64,000 nucleotides of DNA. Source: Cinclus cinclus (taxonomy: Eukaryota > Chordata > Aves > Passeriformes > Cinclidae). The position numbers and the translations under genes are program-made. The notes below the pieces were generated by a model. It was given only the letters and a program-made list of their open reading frames with translations, was not told the origin of the DNA and did no database searches. Shown one piece after another: positions 1-10,060 of this stretch (position 1 is the stretch's first letter; every line of letters begins with the position of its first letter). The stretch lies in the NCBI RefSeq assembly GCF_963662255.1, contig NC_085049.1:21980142-22044141 (forward strand), in the 5' to 3' direction.

Positions 1-3000
1 GTGGTGGAGGTTCTTCAGTTTTTCCTACTGTGGAGGAGAAAAAAAATCTTTTAAAATTCTTCTCAATGAGTTAGGTTGAAAGACAGTCTGTCATTTTGGG
101 GTCTACATGATGTGTGTGTATGCGGAGGGAAATGAAGGATTGAGATTGATTTGGACCTGACAAAAAGTAGTGTGGAAAGTTGGTAGTGAAGTTATGGAGC
201 TCCAGACCAATAATTAAGCTGTGTGAAGGCTTCACCCTTTCCTCTCCTGCAGAGGAAATTAATTAATGTAACTGACTTTAAAAATCTCAGGTTCTGTTTT
301 TTAAGTGATAAAAGGCTTTAGGGTCAGGTTTCAAAGTGAGTGCTGTGAAGGGATGTGGTGATGGGATCCAAAACTATTGTACAGGACTGCAGAGGGTCCT
401 TGGACACAGCATTTCCATGGGGAATGAGAAAGACTTATTTAAAACCAGCACTGACTTGCACCTTAAGCATGCTGCTGGTGTGCAGCCCATCTGTCCTTGC
501 CTTGCTTCAGCACATCACCAGCTCACAGCACCCAGCCTGGTTCCACAGTGGGCTCTGCCTCAGCCTTAAAGCACAGGGATGATGCACATTCTTCAAGCAA
601 GATAAAGGATGCTGATTCTGGGGGAGGTGGGATGCTCCTTTCTTGGTTGTAACCCTAAGGGATTTGGGAAGGGAGACCTGAAGTGGAGCACAGACTGAGT
701 GCAGGAAGCATGAGGAGGGAGCAGGGGCTCACTGCCAGAATGTCCTCAACAAATGTTGATATTTAACAGTATATTGGATTGAACCATCTCCAGGACAAAC
801 CTTTATGCCCCAGTGGGTTGGGAACAGTGCTTGAATAGGGCTGCAGTGAGGTTACAGAGCTTTACCCAGGTCCTAAGGCATTAAGTCACCCTCATTTCCA
901 GCTAGGTCAATGATGTCAGTGTCATTTTGCAAAGAAATGAGCAGGCTGGTTGGCTTTAGTGCCCCTAGGCACACCTTGTTGGTGGGGATGCCATGGTTAG
1001 GTCACCAGGAAGGTTAAATTCCATTTCTTAGGCATGACAGAGACTTGGCCCAAGATGCCTGTGGGGCCTGGCAGCACCCAGGACAAGGAGTTAACCATGG
1101 AGCTGGCAAAGTGGGTGTCTGGCTGCTTCCTTGTCATTAACTGGGGACACCTGGTCACAGCAGGGCAACTCAGAGCAGGCTAGGAGAGTTAGTTATGGAA
1201 AAAAGGTTTGACTCTAACCCCTGCTAAGAATAACTGTTTCTTTCACAAGCAGTGTGCAAAACTGAAGCAGATTTTGCATAAAAATTTTTGTCCATCTTTG
1301 TGACCTTAGGGATTTGTGGCAGAAATGCAATGAGGAGAAGCTCTGGGGGTTGGGGTACCCCTGTGTTTCTGTGACTCTGAAGCAGTATTTAAACCCTGCC
1401 CAATTCCTGACTCTTGCAATCATAAATTGTCTTAATATGAATCTAAATATCACCAACTTCTGCCTTAAGTTGCCACTGATTAGTTAAAGACACAGTCCTG
1501 GAGCAGAGTTGGAACATATGGACAGGATGGTCAAGGCCAAGATAGTCAATAATCCTTGTGGTTCTGTCTCCAAACTTTCTTCTCACAGCCTGTCCCAGCA
1601 GGAGCATTCTGTAAATGGGCACTTAGGATGTGCCCAGCATGGGGAGAATTTGGAATAATGTTGCAGTCTTACCACCAGATTTTTTATACCTGAACAACAA
1701 GCTTTGTTATCCTTCTGGTCACTATCTAGGTGAGGCTGTGCAGACAAGATTTATGTGTTTGCAGTTATGTCTCTCAGATCTTCAGCTTTCAGCTGCAAAG
1801 ACAAAAAATCAGTGGCTGAAATGCTTCTCCTGAGGACTCTACAGATCTTGTGTGTTGGTACTTCGTGATCCTAGAAACACTGTAGAGCTTGGCAGGACTG
1901 GCCTAAAACCAGCAGTGCCTCAGACCAGGATGGAAGTTTGCTGACCAAACAATGTGGAAGAACACTTGACTGTGCTTTAATTTACTGTCTTGCACTGCTA
2001 GCAAAGCTAGGAGCATAAATCACAGTGATTAATAAATCTGTTATGTTCTCCTTTATTCCAGATTTGCAAACTGCCCAAGCAATTTTCTCAGCTGCATTTG
2101 TTTTTCAGAATTTTTCACTGAGTAATTTCTGGAGATAATTCTTGTGTTTTTATCTTGTCTGGGAAGTTGTGCTGAGTCTGACATTGGAGCTGTTTTCATT
2201 AGAGACATAAATCTTTCTTTTGTTGTTTCAAAATCACATTTCCCATGCTACCATTTGCAATTACAGATATGAAACTTGCTTTCTTTGACTGCTCTTCAAC
2301 ATCCATTTATCACTGGCTGCTTCAGCTGCTGTTGAAATGCTGGTAAACTGTATCACCCTCACATTTGGGATCAAACACCCAACACAGGAGCATGAATTTA
2401 CTTGCACAGAAGTTAAAAAACGGGAATGAGCACCTGTGAAATTTTGGGGATGGGGTGGTGGGTAAAGAAAAAAAAAATGAACATGGACTACTACTTCATT
2501 CTGTACTTTAAAAGAAGGTGTTGGCTACCATGGCCTTTTGGAGGGAGGAGAATCTTGAAAATATATCCTGAGAATGGTTGCTAGGTCAGGAGTCTCAGGG
2601 AAAAGCAGAGGAGAAGTGTTTTATTCCTTGCTCATAAATTGTCTTAGGCACTAACCTGCTCAGAGAATTTTGGGAATGCAGAAATGGAGATTTCTTGTTT
2701 CTGGGATCAGGATTCAGCAAAGAAAAGGCTCTCCAAAACAAATTTTGTAGCTGGGTACCCAAATTCCTCTGAGGTCTTACTGGCTACAGCCTCTTTTACC
2801 TTGTTTGATGTAAGTGTAAGGCTTTGGGGCACACTGTTGTGAAAGGAGAGGCTGGGACAGAAAAACTGCAGGAAAATGCCTTAATGGAGGAATTTTATTG
2901 CTGCATATTTTAGTGGGGTAGTAGAGGGGAAATTTCCTGACAAGCTTGAATTCTAGGGCACTCACTTGAGTTAAGCAAAGGGTGGCAGTGGCAGTTGGTG

Positions 3001-3282
3001 GAATAAAAGTCTCTGAACTCAAAAGCAAGCCAATGCATGCATGCAAAAACATTTGCAATTGTTTAGTAGAACAACGACAGCCTTAATAGTACAGCATTAG
3101 GCAGAGGGCCAAGAGGCAAAAATATTTGTAAATAGGGTTTGCTAATTTTTTCCACTGGCAAACATAGCAAAAGAAGGAGGGGGGAGTTAGCTCTCTGAAG
3201 AGACAGTCAGACTGGGAGCACAGGTCCCTCTAGGTTTTTGAACAGAATCTCTCTGCAATCCATGTCCCAAAAGCAAATAAGC

Positions 3283-3287
<5 letters not shown>
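1..3287. other. Unique noncoding DNA, nothing recognised
   Basis: Every open frame here is short (93 codons or fewer) and none has a recognisable domain, signal or splice-bounded coding look. I saw no CR1 3' end, SINE or RNA gene. Short A-runs occur near 2,467-2,477. The sequence is mixed, moderately AT-rich and CpG-poor, as expected for intron or intergenic DNA. Confidence 0.6.

Positions 3288-3355
<68 letters not shown>
3288..3355. repeat. T26 homopolymer joined to (GT)20 microsatellite
   Basis: An uninterrupted run of 26 T (3,288-3,313) is followed by G and about 20 perfect GT units (3,315-3,355). Read on the minus strand, the array gives a meaningless His/Thr-rich frame. Both halves are prone to length polymorphism. 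A poly-T next to a dinucleotide array often marks the old tail of a retroposon, but I see no element body attached. Confidence 0.95.
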
Positions 3356-3356
<1 letters not shown>

Positions 3357-4543
3357 ATAGCAGGGGAATATAAAGAAGATATGGTAAGGAGACATTCCTC
3401 CAGCTCAGAAACAGGAGCTGTAGGGTAGCAAGAAATACAGAAGGAACTTTCCTTTCCGTAAAAGGATGCCCAGGACTAACTGAGAAGCAGTCAGTGCTGG
3501 ATATTTCTTCCTGGAGACCTGTCCTTTGGAAGGCTGCCTCACATGTTGATGGTGGGGAGCTGATGGGGTAGCTGTGTCCCTACCCCAGCTCTCCTCCCTC
3601 CCCTCCATGGCTTCTTCTGCCTGTGGCTGTGGAAGGAATTCTCATCCTAGAGAGACACTCTGGAGCACACTGAGATAAAGGGATTTGGGAGGTTGGCAGC
3701 AGAACCCCTCAGCAACTGGGCCTGGGGAAGATTTGCTGTCTCCCTCTGACACGTGGCTCAGAGATGTCCCTTCCACAAGCCCTTTCCATTTAGAGAGAAA
3801 ATCCTCTGTGCAGGTTCTGTCTGTTCTGTGGCTGTTGCTGCTGCTCACACCTGGGTGGTGAACCCGAGCTGTGTGCTGTGGACAGAGGAACACGTGGAAA
3901 TCATCAGGGGTGTCACTTCTATAGGAACCAAGAGACTACTCAACCTTTGAGTACAAACTAACAGAGCTCTTCCAGTTTGTTTTTTGTTCAAATAGAAGGG
4001 CTTTTCACAGGAGTATCAAAGTATGGACTGACATTTTGTAACAGCATTCGTCTCCATAATGACACTTGCCCATCAGATCTACTTTTGCCTGTGTTTCTCC
4101 TTGCCGCAGCAAGAATAGGCTTGACTGAGACACAGCTTTACTGCAGAAAAGAACAGGCTATAAAGGTTTTTTTAAAATTCAATTATCTCCTCAAATTCAA
4201 CATCTTACTGTTAATGTTTCTTCTTGATCTTGAAGCACAATAATTAATCTCTTTGATGTGCACACATTTCAGTATCGAAACAGGTGATACTTGTATCTTG
4301 ACTGGACAAACTGAAGCCTTTTGAGGTTCCCTTTTGAGTTAGAGTTTATCTGAAGACTCCAATCAGTTTGGCTTCAGATTAGACAAAACTCAAGCTGTGA
4401 ATAATTTGTATCTAAACAGTGAAAAAAGAACTCTTGCAACACACACTGTTCATGTGAATAATATAAACTCTTACAAAAACCCAGAGGCGGTTAATGATAA
4501 ACCTCCAGTTAACATTTACCTTAAAAAAAAAAGGCATCTTAAA
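3356..4543. other. Unique noncoding DNA, nothing recognised
   Basis: There are no frames above 90 codons and no repeat family I recognise. Around 4,180-4,500 the sequence becomes AT-rich, with TTAAA and AATAAT motifs. Confidence 0.6.
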
Positions 4544-4586
4544 GGTGATGAGAAGGAACTAATGGGGTGATGAGAAGGAACTAATG
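4544..4586. repeat. 22-bp period tandem duplication (2 copies)
   Basis: The 21-mer GGTGATGAGAAGGAACTAAT+G occurs at 4,544-4,564 and again, identical, at 4,566-4,586, separated by a single G. Perfect identity suggests a recent slippage-type duplication. Confidence 0.9.
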
Positions 4587-4899
4587 TTTTACACAAATAA
4601 CCCCAGTAATTCAGCAGAACACTCTACATCAGGATCTGCCATTCTCCCTTCCTCTGAAACAGTCTGACCATGTATAAGTGAAGAAAAAGAACAAAGGAAG
4701 GAGTCCAAGGGAGGGCTTGCACGCTTAGCACCACTTTAAGAGGGGACTGGGAGCAGAGGAAAACCAAAAGGTGCTAAGCTAAAATCACCACATGATGCCT
4801 AATAGTGTCCTGCTGGCCTATTTAGATTTTCTGTAAAATGTTTTGCACCAAGAAGTCCTTACTTACACAAGAGCTGAGAAAATGTGTGACTGTGAGGAA

Positions 4900-4940
4900 G
4901 AGCTTTTTAAAAGCTCTTTTTTAAAAGCTCCTTTTTAAAA
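4900..4940. repeat. Palindrome GAGCTTTT-T-AAAAGCTC with a third half-copy
   Basis: Positions 4,900-4,916 form a perfect 8-bp-arm palindrome around one T. A further AAAAGCTC half-site at 4,923-4,930 is followed by CTTTTTAAAA, so two alternative hairpins can form. No gene or known element is attached. Confidence 0.75.
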
Positions 4941-7181
4941 CCAAACACTGTGCTGCATCCTCGATGGTGTATGGAAGTCAAGAGTGGGTTCTTGGGGCAG
5001 TCAGACAGTTTGGTGAAGGTCCAAGCACAGGTTTTTACATCTCCTTTTCCACTTCTCCCCTGCATGCCTGAAGACTTCATGTTTTACTCATCTGGTTGTG
5101 GGAGGATGAGCCAAACTCAGTTCACTGATGTTGCACTAATTAGGTGAGCATGCAGCACCTTTGCACCCTCCTGATTTGGGAGGGGATGTGGGAGCCACTC
5201 AGGAGTGAGACAAAGTAGTTGAAACACCTTTGGCCTCCACCAGACCTCTTCTGTTCCTCCAGTTTGGTCCGGGGGCTCTGCCACTCGTGTTTGCCTCCAG
5301 ACTTGGGGCTGCAGAAGCCTAGGACTAGATCCTGTGAGTTCAAGTTGTACTTATTTAATAATACATTTAATAAATATTGAAAAAGGAAAAGGTCATGGGC
5401 TGACCCTGATGTGAAGGTTTTTCTATTTTCAGAGAGTACAGAAAGCTGCTTGCAGGGAAAATGAGAAGTAACCCCCAGCTCACTGCTTTTGTGGCTTGTG
5501 ACAGAATCCCACTAAAAACAACTTGTGATTTATTTCAGCTGCATAATAATATTACAAAGTAATAAAAATAAAGGCATATTTAATGATGTCCCTCCATTAA
5601 ATGGTATGCCCTGGCTGTCTACCAATGGCTCTGCAGACCTACTGGCGCCTGTGTCAAGACTCTTTTCTTTCAGCATGGGGAGAGACATTAAATACCATGA
5701 TAGAGTCCCATGTACCACCAGGTTATGCTGCACAATTCATTTCCATTAGGCAAGTCATTTTTTCCTTTCCTTGGCCATTGCTACTATGTTATGCTAATAA
5801 ATATGCTTGTGCAGTGGGACTCAATTTAAATAAAGACTTGACAGTAACTTTGCTGGACACAGCCAGAATGGGACATCTGGGTCTCATCACAGCCAAAGGT
5901 CTCTTCCCTCACCCTCTCATCTTCACAGCATATCAGTGCTCTCAAGAGCAGCTCTCTTCAAGTCTTCAGAATGCATTTGTTATTTTCATTATTAGCTGGA
6001 AAAACATCAGGCAATCCCCATTCAGAAGAGGACAGGGAGAAGGATTTTCAATTACAAAGGAAACTTGAGAAAAAATGAGGAGAGGAATTACTATAGTGGG
6101 ATTGAAATAATTTGTTGACCTCCTCCTCCTCGAAGTTTTCAGAAGCATTTAACAAACTGTATCAGATCATTTCTCCAAAACACAAAACTCTGCAATCTCT
6201 TGGGCAAGAGCACTAGGGCTGTGCTTACTGTCCTGGTGTACAGTGAGATGCATGAGGTGGATCCTACCCCAAACAGCAGTTCAGCAGGGGAGGGCTGAGC
6301 AGGCAGGACTAGAGCTCACCAAAGGCTCTTGTTGTCAAAACCCAATTTCTGGGGAGAGTACACTTGCATGTGCTTGTTGGAATCTCCATTTTCTGTCTTT
6401 TCTGAGCTATTTGGGAAAGGCTGGAAGTTTCTCTCAAGCATCAGAGTGAGGTGAGCAGCTTGTACTCCCATTGCTGACTGACTGCAGAAAGAAATGCAGT
6501 TGTGTGTTCTCGATGTTGCGCAGTGTTAGGTAAAACTACTGCCAGGAATGGTAGTGCCATGACGATTCTTTCTGCCATGGAAAGGGCTCAGTTCATCTCT
6601 GGCTCAGGGATGGTTTCCCACAGAGTTACCAGAACCACTTTGGTAGTGCTTGTGCTCTCCTTGAGGTTTTCCCATCCAAGGATCCTGCAATTTTGACTGT
6701 GGTTAATTATTCCTAGAGGGAGCCTACATACACAGCATCCTCCCACATGAAACTGCTCTGCCAGATGAATCCCAACCTGTTCAGAGGAGGAGAACAAGGA
6801 CCCCGTGGGCAGGGAGAGCAGCTCTGCCCATTTACTGTGTCTTGGTTTCTGCCATTCTTAAAACAGACCTTGAGCTACCTATACTTTTAGGCTGAAGAGG
6901 CGAGTTTGGCACTGTCACTTTTCTATTTATAAATTAGTAGCCAATGCTGAATGTGTTTTATTTATTTTTTTCCTCTTCTCTTAAGATATTGTTTGTTTTG
7001 TCATAGGAACAAAGCATGAATGATTACAACAAAGTTTCTGCCAAGTGAATTTGGTGCACTCCAGAGAGAGCCCCTTCTCATGACAGGATTGTATCCACTT
7101 ATCAGTAGTGGAGACCTTTTTGAGAGAGGCAAAAAGATGAATTATTCCAAGAGTCTTCTGGCTCTTCAAGTCCTCAGCGAC
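4941..7181. other. Unique noncoding DNA, nothing recognised
   Basis: The longest frame, 155 codons on the + strand from 5,601, has no domain or compositional sign of coding. Several AATAAA-type hexamers lie near 5,360-5,580 without other 3'-end context. A short (CTC)n patch sits near 6,117-6,132. Confidence 0.55.
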
Positions 7182-7359
7182 GGAGGAGGAGGAGGAGGCA
7201 GAGGAGAAAGAGAAGGGGAAAGGGAAGGAAGAGGGAAGAAGGAGAAGGGGAAAAAGAGGAGGGGTAGGAGAAGGAGGAAGACAGGAGGGGGAAAGAGGAG
7301 AAGAAGACAAAGCAAAAAAGAAGGAGGCAAGAAGAAAGGAGAAGTAGGAGAAGGAGAAG
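7182..7359 (+). repeat. Polypurine low-complexity tract (GGA/GAA-rich)
   Basis: About 178 bp of almost pure purine on the + strand with only about seven pyrimidine interruptions. It opens with (GGA)5 and continues as mixed GGAGAA, GGGAAA and GAAGGA. It encodes Gly/Arg/Lys-rich or Pro/Ser-rich nonsense in the frames that cross it. Its position about 280 bp upstream of the TATA-like box at 7,643 may be regulatory, but the tract itself is low-complexity sequence. Confidence 0.9.
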
Positions 7360-7561
7360 CCCAGCATTTTTCCTTTCTCACTTTACATGTTTGTGAAATT
7401 GCAGGTCAGCCCAGTTCTTTGATAAAAACACAAGATCCCGAGCAGGGGGTGTGCGACTCAAGGAGATTGGCTCTCCTGGTGCAGGGCCGAACCTTTAATC
7501 TGCCTTGATGGCTTCTCCACGACCTCTTTCAAAAGCTCTTTTCCTGCACTGTAATGTTATG

Positions 7562-7680
7562 CCAATCATAATTTGCATTTCTGAACGCATGAAAGAACCG
7601 TTTCCTGTCTCTGGTGGAGAAAAGGAGGGGGAGGGAAAAAAGTATTTAAAGTCGAACTGAGATGTTTCTTTTAAAGCCTA
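7562..7680 (+). promoter_or_regulatory. Candidate core promoter: CCAAT, octamer, TATA-like box
   Basis: On the + strand there is CCAAT at 7,562-7,566, a perfect octamer ATTTGCAT at 7,571-7,578, and TATTTAAA at 7,643-7,650. A CpG-rich segment begins about 30-40 bp further on, where initiation would be expected (about 7,675-7,685). The order and spacing resemble a classical RNA polymerase II promoter. No coding exon follows that I can recognise, so the transcript is unknown. Chance occurrence of each short motif is possible; the combination beside a CpG island raises the likelihood. Confidence 0.45.
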
Positions 7681-7689
7681 CTACAGGCA

Positions 7690-8175
7690 AACAGGCGGCG
7701 TTTGCATTGCGGGCGCAGCCCTGGGAGCTCGCAGCCGGGAGGTGTTAACAGGCTGCGCTCCCGGGGCCACTCGAGCGCCAGCTCTGCGACCGGGGCGGGC
7801 TGATGGCACAGCCATTCCATCCATCCATCCATCCATCCATCCATCCATCCATCCATCCATCCATCCATCCATCCATCCATCCATCCGTCCGTCCATCCGT
7901 CCCTCTGTCCTTGCCGGGGAGGGAAGCGCGGAGCCCCCCGATCCGCAGCGCTGGGAATTCTCCTCTCTCTCGCAGCCACCGAGCTCTTGAGCGGGTTCTG
8001 GAACAAAAGCTCTTTGACAGCGCTGGGATGCCAGGTCCCTGTGTGGAGGTGCCGGTGTGTGCGCTGCAGCTCCCCCCAGCACTCGGCTAATCTCTATTAC
8101 ATATCTACAGACAAAACAGCTACTTGGCATCGTGTGGCGGATGTCTGCAACTTCTGCCAGGACGCTGAACAGGGG
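7690..8175. promoter_or_regulatory. Small CpG island
   Basis: I counted roughly 30 CpG dinucleotides by eye over about 480 bp, against long CpG-poor sequence on both sides. The island holds the (ATCC)n microsatellite and lies just downstream of the TATA-like box. Frames crossing it on both strands (for example the 149-codon minus frame ending at 7,681) are artefacts of the tetranucleotide array and GC-rich flanks. It most plausibly marks a promoter or first exon. Confidence 0.65.
7817..7902. repeat. (ATCC)n tetranucleotide microsatellite
   Basis: About 17 perfect CCAT units run from 7,817 to 7,886, then degenerate to GTCC/ATCC variants to 7,902. All frames give periodic peptides (Ile-His-Pro-Ser on +, Trp-Met-Asp-Gly on -), which should not be read as protein. 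The array sits inside a CpG island, in what would be the 5' leader of a + strand transcript. Confidence 0.97.
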
Positions 8176-8598
8176 CCAGGAGCTTGGGTGGAGACAGGAG
8201 CCAGGAGGTCATCTGGGGTTGCTGCTCTTTGTTACAGCTAAATAACGTTGTGGATGCATTAAGCTCCTTTCCACACACCGATTTTATTTTTTTTTTCAAT
8301 GCCTTCAATAGTATTTATTTTCCACTGGGCTGGATTAATGTTCAAATACGCAAGGCAGAGCAGTCTGCTCATTGTCACTTAGCATGAAACCCTGAAAATA
8401 CTGATTTATTTTATTTTTATTTTCTTTCCCCCAGAAAAATGAACCAATATACTTCCTGCAAAGATTTGCTCTGTGAGAGCAGCAGCTCGGGTGCTTTGTC
8501 ATTTCCTCACTTTTAGACACTGATCAGACAGACACTTTCACAAAACTACCAGGTGATCTCATTATTGCTCCCTAACAGAAAAAGTTTGTGGGTTTTGC
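8176..8598. other. Noncoding DNA with a splice-acceptor-like tract
   Basis: A T/C-rich tract at 8,404-8,430 ends in CCCCCAG (AG at 8,433-8,434), a good match to a 3' splice site. The ATG at 8,439 opens only a 25-codon frame ending at 8,516. No coding exon is supported. Confidence 0.4.
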
Positions 8599-8614
8599 TT
8601 TTTTTTTTTTTTTT
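8599..8614. repeat. T16 homopolymer
   Basis: Sixteen consecutive T followed by AAATAAAG. Simple low-complexity sequence. Confidence 0.9.
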
Positions 8615-8847
8615 AAATAAAGCTGAAAGTGGGCTGAAGCAAATTGTGGCACCTGGAATTGCAAATTGCTGTGGCTGGATCCCAAAACCCTGCTGAGCAC
8701 AGGAACATTGCTGGAACATGCGGACACTGAAAAATGGCAAGAATAAGATCTTCATTTGAATGCAACTGGTGCTGTTTAATAAGTTCTGTGGCTGCATGGA
8801 CGTATCTCCTTGTTCTGACCAATTACATACCAGAGTCTATATACATA

Positions 8848-8850
<3 letters not shown>

Positions 8851-8884
<34 letters not shown>

Positions 8885-8899
8885 ACACACATATATATA
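8851..8899. repeat. (AC)n microsatellite with (AT)4 end
   Basis: The (AC) run is interrupted by a single G at 8,880, then continues as ACACACACAC and changes to ATATATATA. It is preceded by TACATACGT. Confidence 0.95.
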
Positions 8900-10036
8900 A
8901 TTGAGTTGTTTCTGTGGATCTACTTCTTAAAAAAGCCTGCAGATGAAAGGAAGTTAACAGCTCAGCAATCCAGATGACAATTTCTTCCTATGCCAAATTA
9001 CAGGAAAGTAGTTACTTACATGGAAAGAGTAAACCATTTACTATCAAGAAAATAATGTTTTCTTTTGGACACCCTGAGAAGTATCTGGGTGGGTGAACAT
9101 GTGGAGTTCAAGGTTTCATGGCAAACACTTCACTGCTGAGATTGATGCTCCCATGGCTTCTTTCTTTGTTCAGGTGTTTTTTACCCAAACATGTGCTGTC
9201 TTTTGAATTTCACCTGTCCCCTGCTGCCCTGCCTGAAGTTCACCGTCATGGGAGATGTGTTGTTAAGGTTGACATAACCAGGCTTTTTGGTGGTGGGCAA
9301 CAGCCCTACTCTTCTCCAGGCTGGACAACATATGTGAACATATTCATTCCTTTCTTCCTTCAGCACCTATTATTTTAACTAGTCATTTCCCTGACAGATA
9401 GCACACAGTAAGATAGAAAAATTACAGGCTCTAAAACTTCACAGGCATTCTCAGCAACCACCTCTTCTGAGCCTGGCATGATGTGTTCGGGCTGGAGTGA
9501 AAAAATGCCACTGGACACCACAGAAATCCCATCATGGATGTCCTTGGCAGTCCTGGGGGAGGTTGTAGCACATCTTCTGCAAGGCCCCTCTCTCAGGAAA
9601 AGCTTTGTGTTGCTTCCTTGTTACATCAAAGGCATCACAAGAGTTATGTGTCACCCACCTGCTGCTCTCCTTCACCCCTGGAACAAGATTGCTTAGTATT
9701 GGGCCAAACAGTGCTTGAGCAGACATGCAAATATATTTTCCCCCTGGAACCTTGCTGGATGAAAGGTGTTGTTACATAAAATATTTTATTCATGGCTATG
9801 TTTATCCAGACTGTGACACCCTTTTCCAAAGACATTATCTAATTCTAGCATCTGAGAGGATCTTTGAATAAGATTTTGTGGTAACCACAAATAACAAAGG
9901 GAGGAAGATTGTGGAAAGGTAAAAAGGCTGATCTTGATTTGCAGCAGGCAAGATAAAAATTCCCTGAAGTCCCTCACCTCAGTCCTACATCCCAGTCTCT
10001 TTGTGTCTTTGTGCTGCTTTGCTCTTTAATAATGGC
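8900..10036. other. Unique noncoding DNA, nothing recognised
   Basis: All frames are under 90 codons and lack domains. A short CTTCTCCAGGCTGGACAA block at 9,314-9,331 resembles a CR1 antisense phrase, but its flanks do not match, so I do not call an element. Confidence 0.55.
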
Positions 10037-10060
10037 TTTTTTTTTTTTTTTTTTTTTTTT
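10037..10060. repeat. T24 homopolymer
   Basis: Twenty-four T followed by AGGACAAG. The run could mimic a splice acceptor, but homopolymer slippage is the simpler explanation. Confidence 0.9.

Noticed and set aside
7020..7508. 162-codon Gly/Lys/Arg-rich open frame
   Set aside because: Its length is produced by the polypurine tract at 7,182-7,359.
7671..8130. Frames with periodic Trp-Met-Asp-Gly or Ile-His-Pro-Ser peptides
   Set aside because: Translation of the (ATCC)n microsatellite in different frames, not a repeat protein.
9300..9370. CR1 antisense-like CTTCTCCAGGCTGGACAA
   Set aside because: Neither upstream nor downstream sequence matches CR1 in order; too short to call.
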